64,000 bases of DNA from CAZDKK01 sp964603725 (GCA_964603725.1 CAZRWW010000001.1:1-64000); one strand, 5' to 3'. Numbered from the stretch's first letter, positions 8,994 through 18,563 are shown. Program-made: numbers and translations. Notes: generated by a model from the letters alone, not told the origin.

Positions 8994-9051
8994 CGCGCAC
9001 GCCGCGCCTGGCCGCGCACGCCACCCCCGGTTGCGCACGCCGCGCCTGGCC
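8994..9051. repeat. About 19-bp imperfect tandem repeat in the tsaD/PLD divergent spacer
   Basis: Three copies of a unit starting [C/T]GCGCACGCC (8994, 9013, 9032) lie just upstream of a promoter. The middle copy is diverged. The rest of the 410-base spacer (8820-9229) holds only that promoter. Confidence 0.65.
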
Positions 9052-9053
9052 GC

Positions 9054-9083
9054 TTGGTCGGCAGGCCGCCCGCGGGCTATAAT
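9054..9083 (+). promoter_or_regulatory. Promoter of the secreted PLD-family gene
   Basis: A perfect -10 TATAAT (9078-9083) is preceded after 18 bp by TTGGTC (9054-9059). The leader to the ATG at 9230 would be about 140 nt. Confidence 0.5.
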
Positions 9084-9229
9084 GCGGCTGGCTTGCGGAC
9101 GTCCCCGGCACCTCGCGGGCGGGTGCGTCGTCCTGCGGTCAGGATCGCCTCACCCGAGGCCCGCGACCGCGCCCTGCGGCCTTTCACCGGAGTTCCGCCG
9201 GCAGGCGGATTCGAGGGGGATTGCAGCTC

Positions 9230-11659
9230 ATGGTCAACATCGCCGGAGCCGCCCGTCCGGGCGGAACGCTTGCCGCCACGCTCATGGCCCTGGTCGTCAT
9301 CACGGGACTCGCCTCGCTCGGCGCCCCCGCTGGTGCGGTCGAGATCATCGCCCTGCACAACAACACCTCGCAGGGAGTCCCGGCGTCGCCTTACACGATC
9401 GGCACGCAGGTGACGGTCACGGGCGTCATCACGGTGGGCCACGGCACCTACACGCCCACCTATCTCGACGTCTACGTGCAGGACGCCACTGCCGGGATCT
9501 CCATCTACGATCCCACCGTGGCCTATCCGTTCGCGCTGGGCGACAGCGTCACGATCACGGGCGCGATCGCCCAGTATCGCGGCACGACCGAGATCGACTA
9601 CCAGTCGCACGTGCTGCACGCCCACGGCGCGGACTTGCCCGCGCCGCTGGTCGTCACCTGCCATGACGTCGAGTACGCCTTCGGGCCGGCGCCCACCTAC
9701 AGCGAGCCGAACGAGGGTCGCCTGGTGCGCCTGCAGCAGGTCTCCTGGACGGGTAGCTGGCCGACCGGGAGCGGCGGCGTCACGCTGCACGACGCCTCGG
9801 GCACCTGCACCATGTACATCGATCAGGACACGGGCATCCAGAACATGACCCCGCCCTCGGGGCCCTTCAACGTCATCGGCATCATCAAGCAGTATGCCGG
9901 CTACTCGCCGCCGTACACGAGCAGCTACGAGATCCTGCCGCGCACCCCGGCGGACATCGAGATCCTGCCCGGCCCCCAGATCCTCGTCGGGCCGCGAGAG
10001 ACCAACATCCAGCACGACAACGTGACCATCCATCTGGAGACCGATCTGCCGACGACCGCCGTCGTGCGCTACGGGCTGACCGCCTCGCACGAGCTGGGGA
10101 GCGCGACCGACGGCATCACGAGCACGGTCCACGACGTCGTCGTTCCCGGCCTGAGCGCCGCCAAGATCTACCACTACGATGTCACCGTCGCCAACGAGAC
10201 GGGCCAGACGACCACGCCCGACCGCTTGTTCTGCTCCGGGTCGGCGCCGGGATGCACGGGCCAGATGATCTGCCTGTTCAACGACTCGGTGGACCATGAC
10301 TACGCGGGAGCGACCCAGGCGCAGGGCAATCAGGACTTCACGACCTGGATCATCCAGCGGATCAACGCCGCCGCGGCGACGATCGATGTCGCCATGTACA
10401 GCTTCGACCTGGCCAACGTCGCCGACGCGCTCATCGCGGCGAAGAACCGCGGGGTCACGGTCCGCTTCGTCTACGAGTACCGCAATCCCTACCAGACGCA
10501 GGTTCAGCGCCTGGTCAGCGCCGGCATTCCGGTGATCGACGACACCTTCGGCCCAAACAATGGCGAAGGGTTGATGCACAACAAGTTCTGGATCTTCGAC
10601 GTGGCCCATGCCGATCCCAGCAAGCCCTGGGTGGTCACGGGCTCCTGGAACGTGACCGATCAGGGCACCTACACGGACCAGCAGAACGTTCTCCTGGTCC
10701 AGGATCAGGCGATGGCGCGCATCTACACGACCGAGTTCAACGAGATGTGGGGCTCCAGCATCTGGATACCCAACCCCGATTACTCGCGCTTCGGCGCCAA
10801 CAAGACCGACAACACGCCGAAGCTCCTCAATGTGGCCGGGCGCGAGGTGAAGGTCTACTTTGGGCCGTCGGACGCGTGGATGAACGAGCTGATCCTGGAG
10901 ACGCGCGCGGCCCACAGCTCGGTCGACTTCTGCGTGCTCAGTTTCACGCGGTTTGACTTGTCGAACGAGATGCAGGCCCGGTTCTACACGATTCCGGGCT
11001 TCGCCGTCCGCGGCGTCTTCGATTCCGGCCAGACGGGCGACCCCAACAGCCAGTGGTGGCCGATGAGCGGCCAGGGCAGCTATGCCTGGAACCCGGCCGC
11101 TGACGTGTGGCTCGACGCCGAGCTGGGCTTGCTGCACCACAAGTACCTGCTGATCGACAGCCAGCAGAGCGGCTCCGATCCGGTGACCGTCACCGGTAGC
11201 GCCAACTGGAGCACCTCGGCCATGAGCTCCAACGATGAGAACATCGTCCTCGTTCATGACGCCGACATCACGAACCAGTACCTGCAGGAGTATGCCGAGC
11301 GCTATCACGCGGCCGGCGGCAGCTCGCTCGAGCCGCTCTCCGCCGTCGAGCCCGCGCCCCTCGCAACGGCTCCTGGCCTGGCAATCGGCCCCTCGCCGGC
11401 GCGCTCCGGGTTCGAGCTGCGCCTGGCCCTGCCCAGCGCCGGTCCGGTCAGGGTGGACCTGTACGGTCCGGACGGTCGCTTGGTGGAGCGGGTGCTCGAT
11501 GAGGCGCTCGACGCCGGCCAGCACGTCATCCGCTGGCAGGCGGGATCGGGGCCCGCCGCAGGAGCGCGCGCGGGTGGCGGGATCGCCTCGGGCATGTACT
11601 TCGTGCGCGTGACGACGCCCGCCGGCGTCGCGGAGCGGCGCCTGGCGTTCGTTCGCTAA
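9230..11659 (+). CDS. Secreted phospholipase D-family protein with C-terminal sorting domain
   Basis: This is a roughly 809-residue exported protein. The ATG at 9230 is preferred over a TTG nine bases earlier because CGAGGGGGA ends nine bases before it. Order: signal peptide; an OB-fold-like domain (about 35-250) of the kind found with secreted nucleases; a fibronectin-like domain; then two PLD catalytic halves. The HxK motifs are HNKFWIFD (His450, Lys452) and HHKYLLID (His636, Lys638), each followed by a GSxN motif (GSWN, GSAN). Both halves are intact, so it is probably an active phosphodiesterase or nuclease; the substrate is unknown. The last ~80 residues are a FlgD-Ig/T9SS-like tail (GMYFVRVTTPAGVAERRLAF), indicating secretion or surface display. 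Confidence 0.85.
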   Translation: MVNIAGAARPGGTLAATLMALVVITGLASLGAPAGAVEIIALHNNTSQGVPASPYTIGTQVTVTGVITVGHGTYTPTYLDVYVQDATAGISIYDPTVAYPFALGDSVTITGAIAQYRGTTEIDYQSHVLHAHGADLPAPLVVTCHDVEYAFGPAPTYSEPNEGRLVRLQQVSWTGSWPTGSGGVTLHDASGTCTMYIDQDTGIQNMTPPSGPFNVIGIIKQYAGYSPPYTSSYEILPRTPADIEILPGPQILVGPRETNIQHDNVTIHLETDLPTTAVVRYGLTASHELGSATDGITSTVHDVVVPGLSAAKIYHYDVTVANETGQTTTPDRLFCSGSAPGCTGQMICLFNDSVDHDYAGATQAQGNQDFTTWIIQRINAAAATIDVAMYSFDLANVADALIAAKNRGVTVRFVYEYRNPYQTQVQRLVSAGIPVIDDTFGPNNGEGLMHNKFWIFDVAHADPSKPWVVTGSWNVTDQGTYTDQQNVLLVQDQAMARIYTTEFNEMWGSSIWIPNPDYSRFGANKTDNTPKLLNVAGREVKVYFGPSDAWMNELILETRAAHSSVDFCVLSFTRFDLSNEMQARFYTIPGFAVRGVFDSGQTGDPNSQWWPMSGQGSYAWNPAADVWLDAELGLLHHKYLLIDSQQSGSDPVTVTGSANWSTSAMSSNDENIVLVHDADITNQYLQEYAERYHAAGGSSLEPLSAVEPAPLATAPGLAIGPSPARSGFELRLALPSAGPVRVDLYGPDGRLVERVLDEALDAGQHVIRWQAGSGPAAGARAGGGIASGMYFVRVTTPAGVAERRLAFVR

Positions 11660-11685
11660 CCTGGGAAACGGCCGGCCCCCGCCGG

Positions 11686-11741
11686 GCGGCGGCCACGGAT
11701 TGCCAAGCGGCCACCCCCTGCCCGCAGGTGGTGGCCGCCGC
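11686..11741 (+). terminator. Hairpin downstream of the PLD gene
   Basis: Perfect 11-bp inverted arms GCGGCGGCCAC (11686-11696) and GTGGCCGCCGC (11731-11741). A competing inner 9-bp stem pairs 11707-11715 with 11730-11738. There is no U-tract, so it is either a Rho-assisted terminator or a 3'-end stabiliser. Confidence 0.4.
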
Positions 11742-12061
11742 TGTGCCCGCCGGGTCGGAGGACCGGGGCGGGCGCCCGGCCCGCACCTATAGCCGCGGCT
11801 CCCGCCCCGGCCCGCACCGCACCGCCTCCGTGCGGCCCGACGACCGCCATGATGCAATCATCGGGCCACGGTCCAGAGTCCCGGCGCCTGGCCCTGACCG
11901 CCGCGCCGGTGGGCACGGCCATCTCGCTCGGCCCGACGGCCATGGACGCTCGCGCCCCGGGCTTCCCGGAACACCTCCGCAGCGAGTCCCGGCCGGCACT
12001 CCCGGCGAACGCACGGTGACCGTCCGCGGTTGGTCGTGTTCAGTGAAGCCGGCCCCTCAGA

Positions 12062-12161
12062 CTGCCCCATCATGGAGCCGGCGGCCTGCTCCACCCCGGG
12101 ATCGGCCGGTCTGCCCCATCACGGAACCGGCCAGCCAATCTGCCCCATCACGGAACCGGCC
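12062..12161. repeat. Three 22-bp direct repeats in the gene-free 11660-12178 region
   Basis: CTGCCCCATCACGGAACCGG occurs at 12111 and 12140, with a diverged copy at 12062. Spacings are 49 and 29 bp. The 519-base region between the PLD gene and the methyltransferase stop otherwise holds only the hairpin just after the PLD gene. Confidence 0.75.
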
Positions 12162-12178
12162 TCCGGCGCCGGGGCCGA

Positions 12179-13063
12179 TCAGACACTGCATCGCAACACC
12201 GCCACCATCGACCGAGCGCCCTCCGACATGTCGAAGGGCTGGGTGATCGAAAGGTCGCCGAAAGTCGCCACCCAATCAAACACGCCGGAGAGCTTGACCA
12301 GCACCTTCAGCTCCTGGTGGGTGAAGACGCGCACGGGCGCGGAATCCTCGAGAATCTCGGTCTTGTCGCCCTCGCGGATCTCCAGCGTGATCGACAGGTC
12401 GCGCACCTGCGTGACGGGGTCCAGGCCGTGGCGGCCCGGCGCGAGACGCACCTTGACGACCGTGTCCCCTCGTTGCGCTTCCCAGGACTGCCCGGTCGCG
12501 GCAGCCTCGGCCACCAGCAGCCGCGGGTGATCCGCTTCGATGACGTACAGCCCGCCACGACCGAGATTCTTGGCGACGGTCACCAGGTGCGTGATCAGGT
12601 CCTCGGTGCGCAGCAGATAGCGGAAAGAGAAGCTGGGGCAGAAGGCCAGGTCCACGGCTTCCGGCAACGAGAAGTCCCGCGGGTCGGCCAGGATGATCGC
12701 TCCCTGCCGCTCCGGTGGTCCCTCCGACCCATCGCCCGCGGGCGGCTGCAGGTCGGACCCGTCGTCGGGCGTCGCACTTCTCTTCGCGGCGGCCTGGCGC
12801 GCCTTCTCTTCCGCAAAGGCCACCATCTCGGGGCTTGGATCCACCCCGTACGCCGCGCACCCGCGCCGGGCGAGCCAGTGCAGGTGGAAGCCGGTGCCGC
12901 AACATATCTCCACGAAGGAATCCAGACGGCCGCGTCCGAGGTTGCGACTCAGGTACTCCAGAAACCCACATTCGACTTCGAGATCGCGGTCGCCAAAGGC
13001 GATGTCAAAATGCAACGGCCGGCTCGTGAGATTCTCATGTCGCAGTTGCGTGATCGGCAACAT
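12179..13063 (-). CDS. Class I SAM-dependent methyltransferase
   Basis: This is a 294-residue cytoplasmic enzyme of the Rossmann methyltransferase fold. The SAM-binding motif I is FVEICCGTGFHLHWLARRG, followed by the acidic end of strand 2 (AYGVDPSPEMVAFA) and the motif IV region (AIILADPRDFSLPEAVDLAF). The C-terminal half forms the usual sheet (VKVRLAPGRHGLDPVTQV). The start at 13063 (MLPITQLRHEN) is preferred because the upstream frame is an Arg/Ala-rich repeat without conservation. A loop at about 105-135 is low-complexity. The substrate cannot be predicted. It is a lone gene, divergent from the SpoIIE-type phosphatase. Confidence 0.85.
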   Translation of the reverse strand: MLPITQLRHENLTSRPLHFDIAFGDRDLEVECGFLEYLSRNLGRGRLDSFVEICCGTGFHLHWLARRGCAAYGVDPSPEMVAFAEEKARQAAAKRSATPDDGSDLQPPAGDGSEGPPERQGAIILADPRDFSLPEAVDLAFCPSFSFRYLLRTEDLITHLVTVAKNLGRGGLYVIEADHPRLLVAEAAATGQSWEAQRGDTVVKVRLAPGRHGLDPVTQVRDLSITLEIREGDKTEILEDSAPVRVFTHQELKVLVKLSGVFDWVATFGDLSITQPFDMSEGARSMVAVLRCSV

Positions 13064-13123
13064 TCTCGCGTCCCTCACTCGTCCATGCCCTGGGCGGCGC
13101 GATGAGGCCGCGCGACTGGCCGC

Positions 13124-13177
13124 GCCGTGGGCCGCGCGAGGAGGCCCCGCGCCGTGGGCCGCGCGACGAGGCCCCGC
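13124..13177. repeat. 27-bp tandem duplication
   Basis: Two adjacent 27-bp copies (13124-13150, 13151-13177) differ at one base, with a decayed partial copy upstream. They lie in the divergent spacer between the methyltransferase and the SpoIIE phosphatase. The 9-codon period keeps Arg-rich frames open, which explains the misleading long upstream extensions of both genes. Confidence 0.8.
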
Positions 13178-13312
13178 GGGAGCATGGCGCGATGGGGCTT
13201 GCCGCACCCTCGGCCCTGGAGTAAGACCTTGGCACGGTCGCGCTCCGGCCCCGCGGTCCGCGCGCGAGCGCCGGTCGCCGGCGTCCGCCGGCGCCGGGAC
13301 ACGGAGGACACC

Positions 13313-15907
13313 TTGGGATTCCTGGCACTGATCATCTTCCTGGGCAGCGCCCTCGTGTCGCGCTGGTCGGTGCTGCGCAGGCTCGATGCCGAGCGCCGCC
13401 TGCAGTGGATGGCGGCACTCTGCCTGATGGGCCTCGTGCTCCTGCGCCTGTCCGCGCCGGCCGTCAACCGTGCCATCTTAGCCGGTGAGAGCCCATCCTT
13501 CCAGACGCACTTGGTTGTCATCCTGGCGGGGATCACCGCGTCGTTGGCCCTCGGGCTGGGCTGGAGCCCGGCGGTGGATGACAGCCGCCGGGGCGTGCCC
13601 CGCACCGTGATCATCGTACTCTTCCTTGCGTCGCTGATTGGCTCGTTGCTGGGACAGCCCTGGCTGCCCGCGCTGGCTCTGCCGGTGGCGACCCGGACCG
13701 GCTGGTCTCGCGGCGTGGCGGAACAGCGGCACCCGCTGGCGACTTTGATCGGCCTGGTGGGGTTCGTGGCGGTGCTGGCCTGGCCGTCGCTGGCTTCCCC
13801 GACCGGCAGCGTGCTTGCGTCCGGAGGGCCCGTCGGCACCTCGCTCTTCAGCTTCGCGCGGATCTTCCTGGCGGTGCAGCTCGGTATGCTCACGCTGCGC
13901 TACACCCTGGGGCTGATTTTCGGCCCGCGGCGGATCGGCCGGCGTCTGCTCGTCTCGCACATGCTCGCCGGGCTGGTGCCGGTGGCCCTGGTGTCGCTGT
14001 TCGCGGTGCTGATCGCGCTGCTGGCTCTCGCCAGCTTCCGCGCGCGCGCCGCGATCGACCTGCTCGCCGTCCAGCACCGGCTCTCCGAGGAGATGCTCGC
14101 CCATGCAGTCAACGAGACGCTGGAGGACGTAGGTATCCGGCGGCTCGGTCCGGTGGGGTACTGGTCGGCCGAGCTATTGTCGGAGCTGGCGGTCGGCGTA
14201 CGCGACCGCTGGCCCGCGGCCGCGTACTGGGGGCCGGATCGTACCGACGGCGAGCGCCGGCGGCCCGACTACATCCACGTCGCGTTCCGATCGCCGGACG
14301 GCGGCTTCGCGGTCATGAGCCACGCCGTCCGCGCAGATTCGCTCCGCGTGCCGGTCTACGCCTGGCTCACGCGGCCGGAGGACAGGGTCGGCTGCGGCCT
14401 GGTCAAGACCCAGGGCACGAGCCTCCACGTGGCCGACTTCCGCTTCGCGGTGGGCGCCCCGGACGACAGCAGCTCGATCCGCATCCAGCTCGTCGAGCGC
14501 TTGCCGGGCGGGCGGGTGCGCGCTCTGGATGAGCATCTGGACGGTCGCGCCAGCATCGAAGAGCTGTTCCGCTACCGCCTCAATGAGCGCGGTGGGCTCG
14601 AGTTCATCTCGGGCGAGCCCGACGCGAATTCGGGGATCGATCTGGGAGGCGCGAGCCTGGGGCGACCGGGGCGGCACAACTCGTCGGTCTTCAACACGGG
14701 CATCGCCTACCGGCTGATGCCGGCCCAGGAGTGGGTGCCCCGCGAGGCAGCGGCAGGGCGCGATGCCGGGGCGTCAGGGGCATCGGAGGCCGAACCGGCG
14801 GACGCCGGCGTGCTCGGCGAGTGGGGCCGCATCCGGATGGCGGTGCTGGGCATCGCCACGCCCCGCGACCTGGCGCCCGCGATGCCCGCCGGCGGGACGC
14901 CGGTCGAGTACTTCCCGATCTTCATCCTGGCGGCGGTGCTGCTGGTCTTCGTCGGCGTGGAGAGCTTCGCTTTCCTCTCGGCGCTGCGCATGGGTCGCGC
15001 GATCGCGCAGGCGGTGAGCGCGCTGCGCTTCGGGACCGAGCGTTTGCGGCACGGCGATCTTTCCCACCGCATCCAGGTGTCAGGCCGCGACGAGCTGGCG
15101 ACTCTGGGCGAGGCCTTCAACGAGATGGCCATCGGCCTGGAGGAAGGCCGCCGCACGCTGCTGGAGAAGGAGCGCCTCGAGAGTGAATTGGCCCTGGCGC
15201 GCCAGATCCAGCAGCGCCTCCTGCCGGCCCAGCCGCCGCCGGTGCCCGGGCTGCAGCTCGCGGGAGTGTCCGTGCCGGCGCGCGAGGTCGGCGGAGACTA
15301 CTACGACTATCTGCCCCTCCCGGATGGCCGCCTGCTGGTGGCCCTGGCCGATGTCTCCGGCAAGGGCGCGCCGGCGGCTCTGCTCATGTCCAGCCTGCGC
15401 GCGTCGCTGCACAGCATGCTCGACGACCGCACGGACCTGGCCCACCTCGCCGGGCGGATCAACCGGTTCGTGTACGCCTCGACGTCGGCGAGCGAATTCG
15501 TCACGCTCTTCTTCGGGATGATCGACGGCCGCACGGGCCGTTGCACCTACGTGAATGCCGGTCACGAGTATCCGTTCCTGGTCCGGAGCGACGGGCATCT
15601 TGAGCGCCTCACGGACGGAGGCTTGCTGATGGGCACATTCCCCGACGCCAAGTACGTGGAAGCCACCGTCACGCTGGAGCCCGGCGACCTGCTGTTCCTC
15701 TTCACCGACGGACTGACCGAGGCTCACGGGCCCGGGGAGCAGATGTTCGGAGAGCGGCGTTGCGAGGAGTGTCTGCGCATGCACGCGCGGCAGGATCCGG
15801 ATCAGCTCCTGCAGGCGGCCCTGAGCAGCGTGGATGACTTCGTGCGCGGCGCCGAAGCGGCCGACGACATCACGCTGCTGGCCATCCGCAAGGTCCTGCC
15901 GGCGTAG
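13313..15907 (+). CDS. Membrane HAMP-SpoIIE/PP2C phosphatase
   Basis: This is a roughly 864-residue integral membrane regulator. I chose the TTG at 13313, four bases after GGAGGA, because it sits at the first transmembrane helix (GFLALIIFLGSALV). Upstream in-frame codons read through Arg-rich repeats. Several N-terminal helices (first ~260 residues) are followed by an extracytoplasmic sensor region, another helix (IFILAAVLLVFVGVESFAF), a HAMP domain (LRHGDLSHRIQVSGRDELATL, about 565-610), a coiled coil (ESELALARQIQQRLLP) and a SpoIIE-type PPM phosphatase. The phosphatase keeps the metal-binding GGDYYDY (Asp662) and ADVSGKGAPAALL. Family members dephosphorylate anti-sigma-factor antagonists. 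No such partner lies next to it, so the target is unknown. Confidence 0.88.
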   Translation: MGFLALIIFLGSALVSRWSVLRRLDAERRLQWMAALCLMGLVLLRLSAPAVNRAILAGESPSFQTHLVVILAGITASLALGLGWSPAVDDSRRGVPRTVIIVLFLASLIGSLLGQPWLPALALPVATRTGWSRGVAEQRHPLATLIGLVGFVAVLAWPSLASPTGSVLASGGPVGTSLFSFARIFLAVQLGMLTLRYTLGLIFGPRRIGRRLLVSHMLAGLVPVALVSLFAVLIALLALASFRARAAIDLLAVQHRLSEEMLAHAVNETLEDVGIRRLGPVGYWSAELLSELAVGVRDRWPAAAYWGPDRTDGERRRPDYIHVAFRSPDGGFAVMSHAVRADSLRVPVYAWLTRPEDRVGCGLVKTQGTSLHVADFRFAVGAPDDSSSIRIQLVERLPGGRVRALDEHLDGRASIEELFRYRLNERGGLEFISGEPDANSGIDLGGASLGRPGRHNSSVFNTGIAYRLMPAQEWVPREAAAGRDAGASGASEAEPADAGVLGEWGRIRMAVLGIATPRDLAPAMPAGGTPVEYFPIFILAAVLLVFVGVESFAFLSALRMGRAIAQAVSALRFGTERLRHGDLSHRIQVSGRDELATLGEAFNEMAIGLEEGRRTLLEKERLESELALARQIQQRLLPAQPPPVPGLQLAGVSVPAREVGGDYYDYLPLPDGRLLVALADVSGKGAPAALLMSSLRASLHSMLDDRTDLAHLAGRINRFVYASTSASEFVTLFFGMIDGRTGRCTYVNAGHEYPFLVRSDGHLERLTDGGLLMGTFPDAKYVEATVTLEPGDLLFLFTDGLTEAHGPGEQMFGERRCEECLRMHARQDPDQLLQAALSSVDDFVRGAEAADDITLLAIRKVLPA

Positions 15908-15957
15908 CCGACCGAGCCGCTAGTGATCTCACGGCCATTCCGGAACGATCTCCGCGC

Positions 15958-15972
15958 GATCGCCGGGCGATC
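15958..15972. terminator. Hairpin at a convergent junction
   Basis: GATCGCC/GGCGATC arms flank one base, in the 88-base gap between the convergent SpoIIE phosphatase and formiminotransferase genes. It could stop transcription from both sides. It has no U-tract. Confidence 0.35.
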
Positions 15973-15995
15973 TTGGGAAATGCTCCCGAGAATCC

Positions 15996-17687
15996 TCAAG
16001 AGCGCTCCAGCGCCTGGTGGAGCTTGCCCTCGAGCTCGGTCGCGACCCGATCCGCCAGCGACCGGGCCAGGTCGAGCGCGGCCCGGGCACGGCTGCGCGC
16101 GTCGCGGGTGAAATCGGACGGGGCCAATCCCTGCAGGTTGATCAGCACGTTGTAGAAGGCGCCCTCAGCGCAGGTGCGGGCCGCCAGCGCGGATACGCCG
16201 GCATCGCTGAGCGAGTTCTGATTGCCCTTGGCCGCAACGATCGCCGCCAGCTCGAAAACCGACACGCTGCGCTCGAGCACCCCCAGGGGCACGAGGGTGG
16301 CCTGCTCGGTCGCCCGGCGGATGGCGTCGTCCCGCGCGGCGATCTCCTGGTCGGTCTTCTTGGGCAGGCGCATGGCGGCCATCAGCTCGTTGAAGGAGTC
16401 CGTGTCGCGGTCCACGTCCAGCAGGAACTCGTCCTTGAGCCGGTGCGCCTTGGCCGCCACCTCGGCCAGCTCGCCCTGCATGGCTTCGTAGCCCTTCTTG
16501 CCCTGCGTCAACGCTGCGACCATCGCCGCCAGCCCGGCGCCCAGCGCGCCGCAGAGCGCGGCCACGCTGCCGCCGCCCGGGGCCGGCGAGTCGCTGGCCA
16601 GCTCGTCGACGAAACCGGCGCAGGTCAGATCGACGAGCGCGTTCTCCCGCCCGCCCACCCGGTATTCGATGATCTTCTCCTCGGGCTTGAAGAGAGCGAC
16701 GTCGTTCAGCCCCAGCGAGCGCACGGCGATGTGGACGAGCTGGCGCTCGGAGACGCCCGGCCACTTGCCCTGCCGCGCCAGATAGTGACGCCCCGCCATG
16801 AGCATCGCCTCGAGCGGCACCAGGCCAACGATCTCGCTGCCCGTGATCCGCAGGCCGTACTTGGCCCCCACGTCGCAGCAGGTGTCGAACGCCAGATGGA
16901 TCGGCGTGACGTGGAAGTTGGTCAGGTTGATCGAGACCTGCGCCTGGCCGTATTCCTCGATCATCCAGCCGACCGCCCGGCACTCCTGCAGCAAGCCCGC
17001 CTCGCGCACCTTGTTGCCTTCGGCGTCGCGGACGAACTTGCCCGTCGCGTCGCGCTTGAAGCGCCCGGTTTCGCGGATGTCGAGCGCAATCTGATGCGCC
17101 AGCTCCTTGTCGCGCGTGTTGACGTTGACGTTGTAGGCGATCAGGAACTGCCGGGCCCCGATCACCACCGCGCCGGTCTTGGGCAGGAATTCGTCGGGAC
17201 CGTAGTCGGGCTTCCACTCGGGCTTGCCGACCTTGTCGGGCCAGGCTTCGTATTCGCCCGCGCGGATGTCCGCCAGGCTCCTGCGCTCGGGGCGCGTGGC
17301 GGCGTGCTCGTAGAGAAAGACCGGAATGCCCAGCTCCGCGCCGACCTGCCGGCCCAGGCGATGGGCCAGCTCGGCGCATTCCTCCATCGTCACCCCCGCA
17401 ACCGGCACGAACGGACAGACGTCCGTGGCGCCCTGGCGGGGGTGTTCGCCGGTGTGCTTGCGCATGTCGATGAGCTCGGCCGCCTTGCGGATCAGGCGGA
17501 AGGCGCCCTCCACCACGGCGTCGGGCTCACCGACGAAGGTGATCACGGTGCGGTTGGTGGCCGCGCCGGGATCGACGTCCAGCAGCGTCACGCCGTCGAC
17601 CGCCGCGGCCTCGGCCGTGATCGCGTCGATCACTTTCCGATCGCGACCCTCACTGATGTTGGGGACGCACTCGACGAGCTTCCTCAT
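15996..17687 (-). CDS. Bifunctional glutamate formiminotransferase / formimidoyl-THF cyclodeaminase
   Basis: This is a 563-residue fusion enzyme of histidine degradation and one-carbon metabolism. It moves the formimino group from N-formimino-glutamate to tetrahydrofolate and then releases ammonia to give methenyl-THF. The N-terminal transferase (LVECVPNISEGRD, TVITFVGEP, MRKHTGEHPRQGATDVCPF) spans about 1-330. The cyclodeaminase (FVDELASDSPAPGGGSVAAL, through the C-terminus) spans about 350-563. The ATG at 17687 has TCGGAGG at the right distance; an upstream frame extension is not conserved. No hut genes are near. It has its own candidate promoter behind the YvlB-like gene. Confidence 0.95.
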   Translation of the reverse strand: MRKLVECVPNISEGRDRKVIDAITAEAAAVDGVTLLDVDPGAATNRTVITFVGEPDAVVEGAFRLIRKAAELIDMRKHTGEHPRQGATDVCPFVPVAGVTMEECAELAHRLGRQVGAELGIPVFLYEHAATRPERRSLADIRAGEYEAWPDKVGKPEWKPDYGPDEFLPKTGAVVIGARQFLIAYNVNVNTRDKELAHQIALDIRETGRFKRDATGKFVRDAEGNKVREAGLLQECRAVGWMIEEYGQAQVSINLTNFHVTPIHLAFDTCCDVGAKYGLRITGSEIVGLVPLEAMLMAGRHYLARQGKWPGVSERQLVHIAVRSLGLNDVALFKPEEKIIEYRVGGRENALVDLTCAGFVDELASDSPAPGGGSVAALCGALGAGLAAMVAALTQGKKGYEAMQGELAEVAAKAHRLKDEFLLDVDRDTDSFNELMAAMRLPKKTDQEIAARDDAIRRATEQATLVPLGVLERSVSVFELAAIVAAKGNQNSLSDAGVSALAARTCAEGAFYNVLINLQGLAPSDFTRDARSRARAALDLARSLADRVATELEGKLHQALERS

Positions 17688-17785
17688 CTCGAACCTCCGA
17701 GGGGTCTGGGCGCTTTCCCGGCCGCCCGTGCGCCGCGCCGCGCCGCCGCCGAGGCGGCAGCGCCGGCCGAGTCGCAAGGTCGACG

Positions 17786-17815
17786 ATGCTAGCACAGGCT
17801 CGGCCGCGGCGCCAA
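17786..17815 (-). promoter_or_regulatory. Promoter of the formiminotransferase gene
   Basis: On the minus strand TTGGCG (17810-17815), 18 bp, then TAGCAT (17786-17791) preceded by TGC, an extended -10. It gives a leader of about 92 nt. Confidence 0.45.
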
Positions 17816-17860
17816 CGCGGCGACCGGCGCCGTGGCATCCCGGGGGCTCGGGCGGGAGCG

Positions 17861-18289
17861 TTACTCGCAGAAGACCCGCACGCTGTCACCTTGCGCGGTG
17901 GCCACGTCGACATTGATCTCCCTGAGCGCATCCACCAGCTCTTCGCCGTGCAGCTCGGCGAGGTGCGAGAGATCGATGCCCTTCTCGTCGAGCTTCTGGG
18001 TCGCATGCGACGGCACCAGGGCCGTCAGCTTGATACCGGTGCGCACGAGCGCCAGGGGCACGCGAACATTGACCTTGTCGCCATCGGCGCTGTCGACCAG
18101 CACGCGCAAGTACTTGGGCGGACCCGTCGTGATGGCCTGCCCGTCTGCGCCTCCGCTCCCGGGCGCCGCGCCGCCGGCGCCGGCCGCGGACCGCGCCTTC
18201 TCCAGGCGCTCCAGGAGCCGCTCGGCTTCGTCAGCCGTAATCTTGCCCTCCGCCAGCATCTTCAGAACCTGGATCCGCTCTTCGGACAT
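17861..18289 (-). CDS. SHOCT/YvlB-like N-terminal domain protein
   Basis: This is a 142-residue protein. The N-terminal helical hairpin EERIQVLKMLAEGKITADEA is the short domain found at the start of YvlB/LiaX-type envelope-stress proteins. A Gly-Ala linker (about 34-55) joins it to an alpha/beta domain (YLRVLVDSADGDKVNVRVPL). Of the two adjacent ATGs I take the second (18289), 6 bases after AGGAGG. It is the last gene of a three-gene operon with a small membrane protein and a DUF2089 regulator. That combination recalls the Bacillus yvl cluster linked to envelope stress. The function here is inferred from that context only. Confidence 0.7.
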   Translation of the reverse strand: MSEERIQVLKMLAEGKITADEAERLLERLEKARSAAGAGGAAPGSGGADGQAITTGPPKYLRVLVDSADGDKVNVRVPLALVRTGIKLTALVPSHATQKLDEKGIDLSHLAELHGEELVDALREINVDVATAQGDSVRVFCE

Positions 18290-18305
18290 CATCGACCTCC
18301 TTGGC

Positions 18306-18563
18306 CTAGAGGAACCACAGGTAGACGCGCTCGCCGTCGTTCGAGCGCACGTCCACCCTGGTGCCGTGCAAGTGACAGACAGCCCGCAAACCGAACCACC
18401 CGTAGCGCCACGCCGAGGATCGGGGGCTGTGCGCGGGGAAGATCAGCCGCAGCAGTCCGATGCCGAGCGCCGCCAGCAGCAGCAGCGGCCACAGCAGGAA
18501 GAACGGCAGCGGCACCGGCCAGCGGCAGCGCCCCAGTCCCATCAGCAGAATCGCCGGCGGCAT
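18306..18563 (-). CDS. Small membrane protein in the DUF2089 operon
   Basis: This is an 85-residue protein. Its N-terminal two thirds holds a strongly hydrophobic segment (PLPFFLLWPLLLLAALGIG). A short soluble tail ends VRSNDGERVYLWFL. Its ATG (18563) overlaps the DUF2089 stop (TGATG), so translation is coupled, and the YvlB-like gene starts 16 bases after its stop. I do not recognise the family. The position suggests a membrane partner for the neighbouring SHOCT/YvlB-like protein. Confidence 0.65.
   Translation of the reverse strand: MPPAILLMGLGRCRWPVPLPFFLLWPLLLLAALGIGLLRLIFPAHSPRSSAWRYGWFGLRAVCHLHGTRVDVRSNDGERVYLWFL

Noticed and set aside
12062..12161. Possible CRISPR-like array
   Set aside because: The copies are few, unequal in spacing and partly diverged, with no cas genes. 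The other arrays are tandem without spacers.
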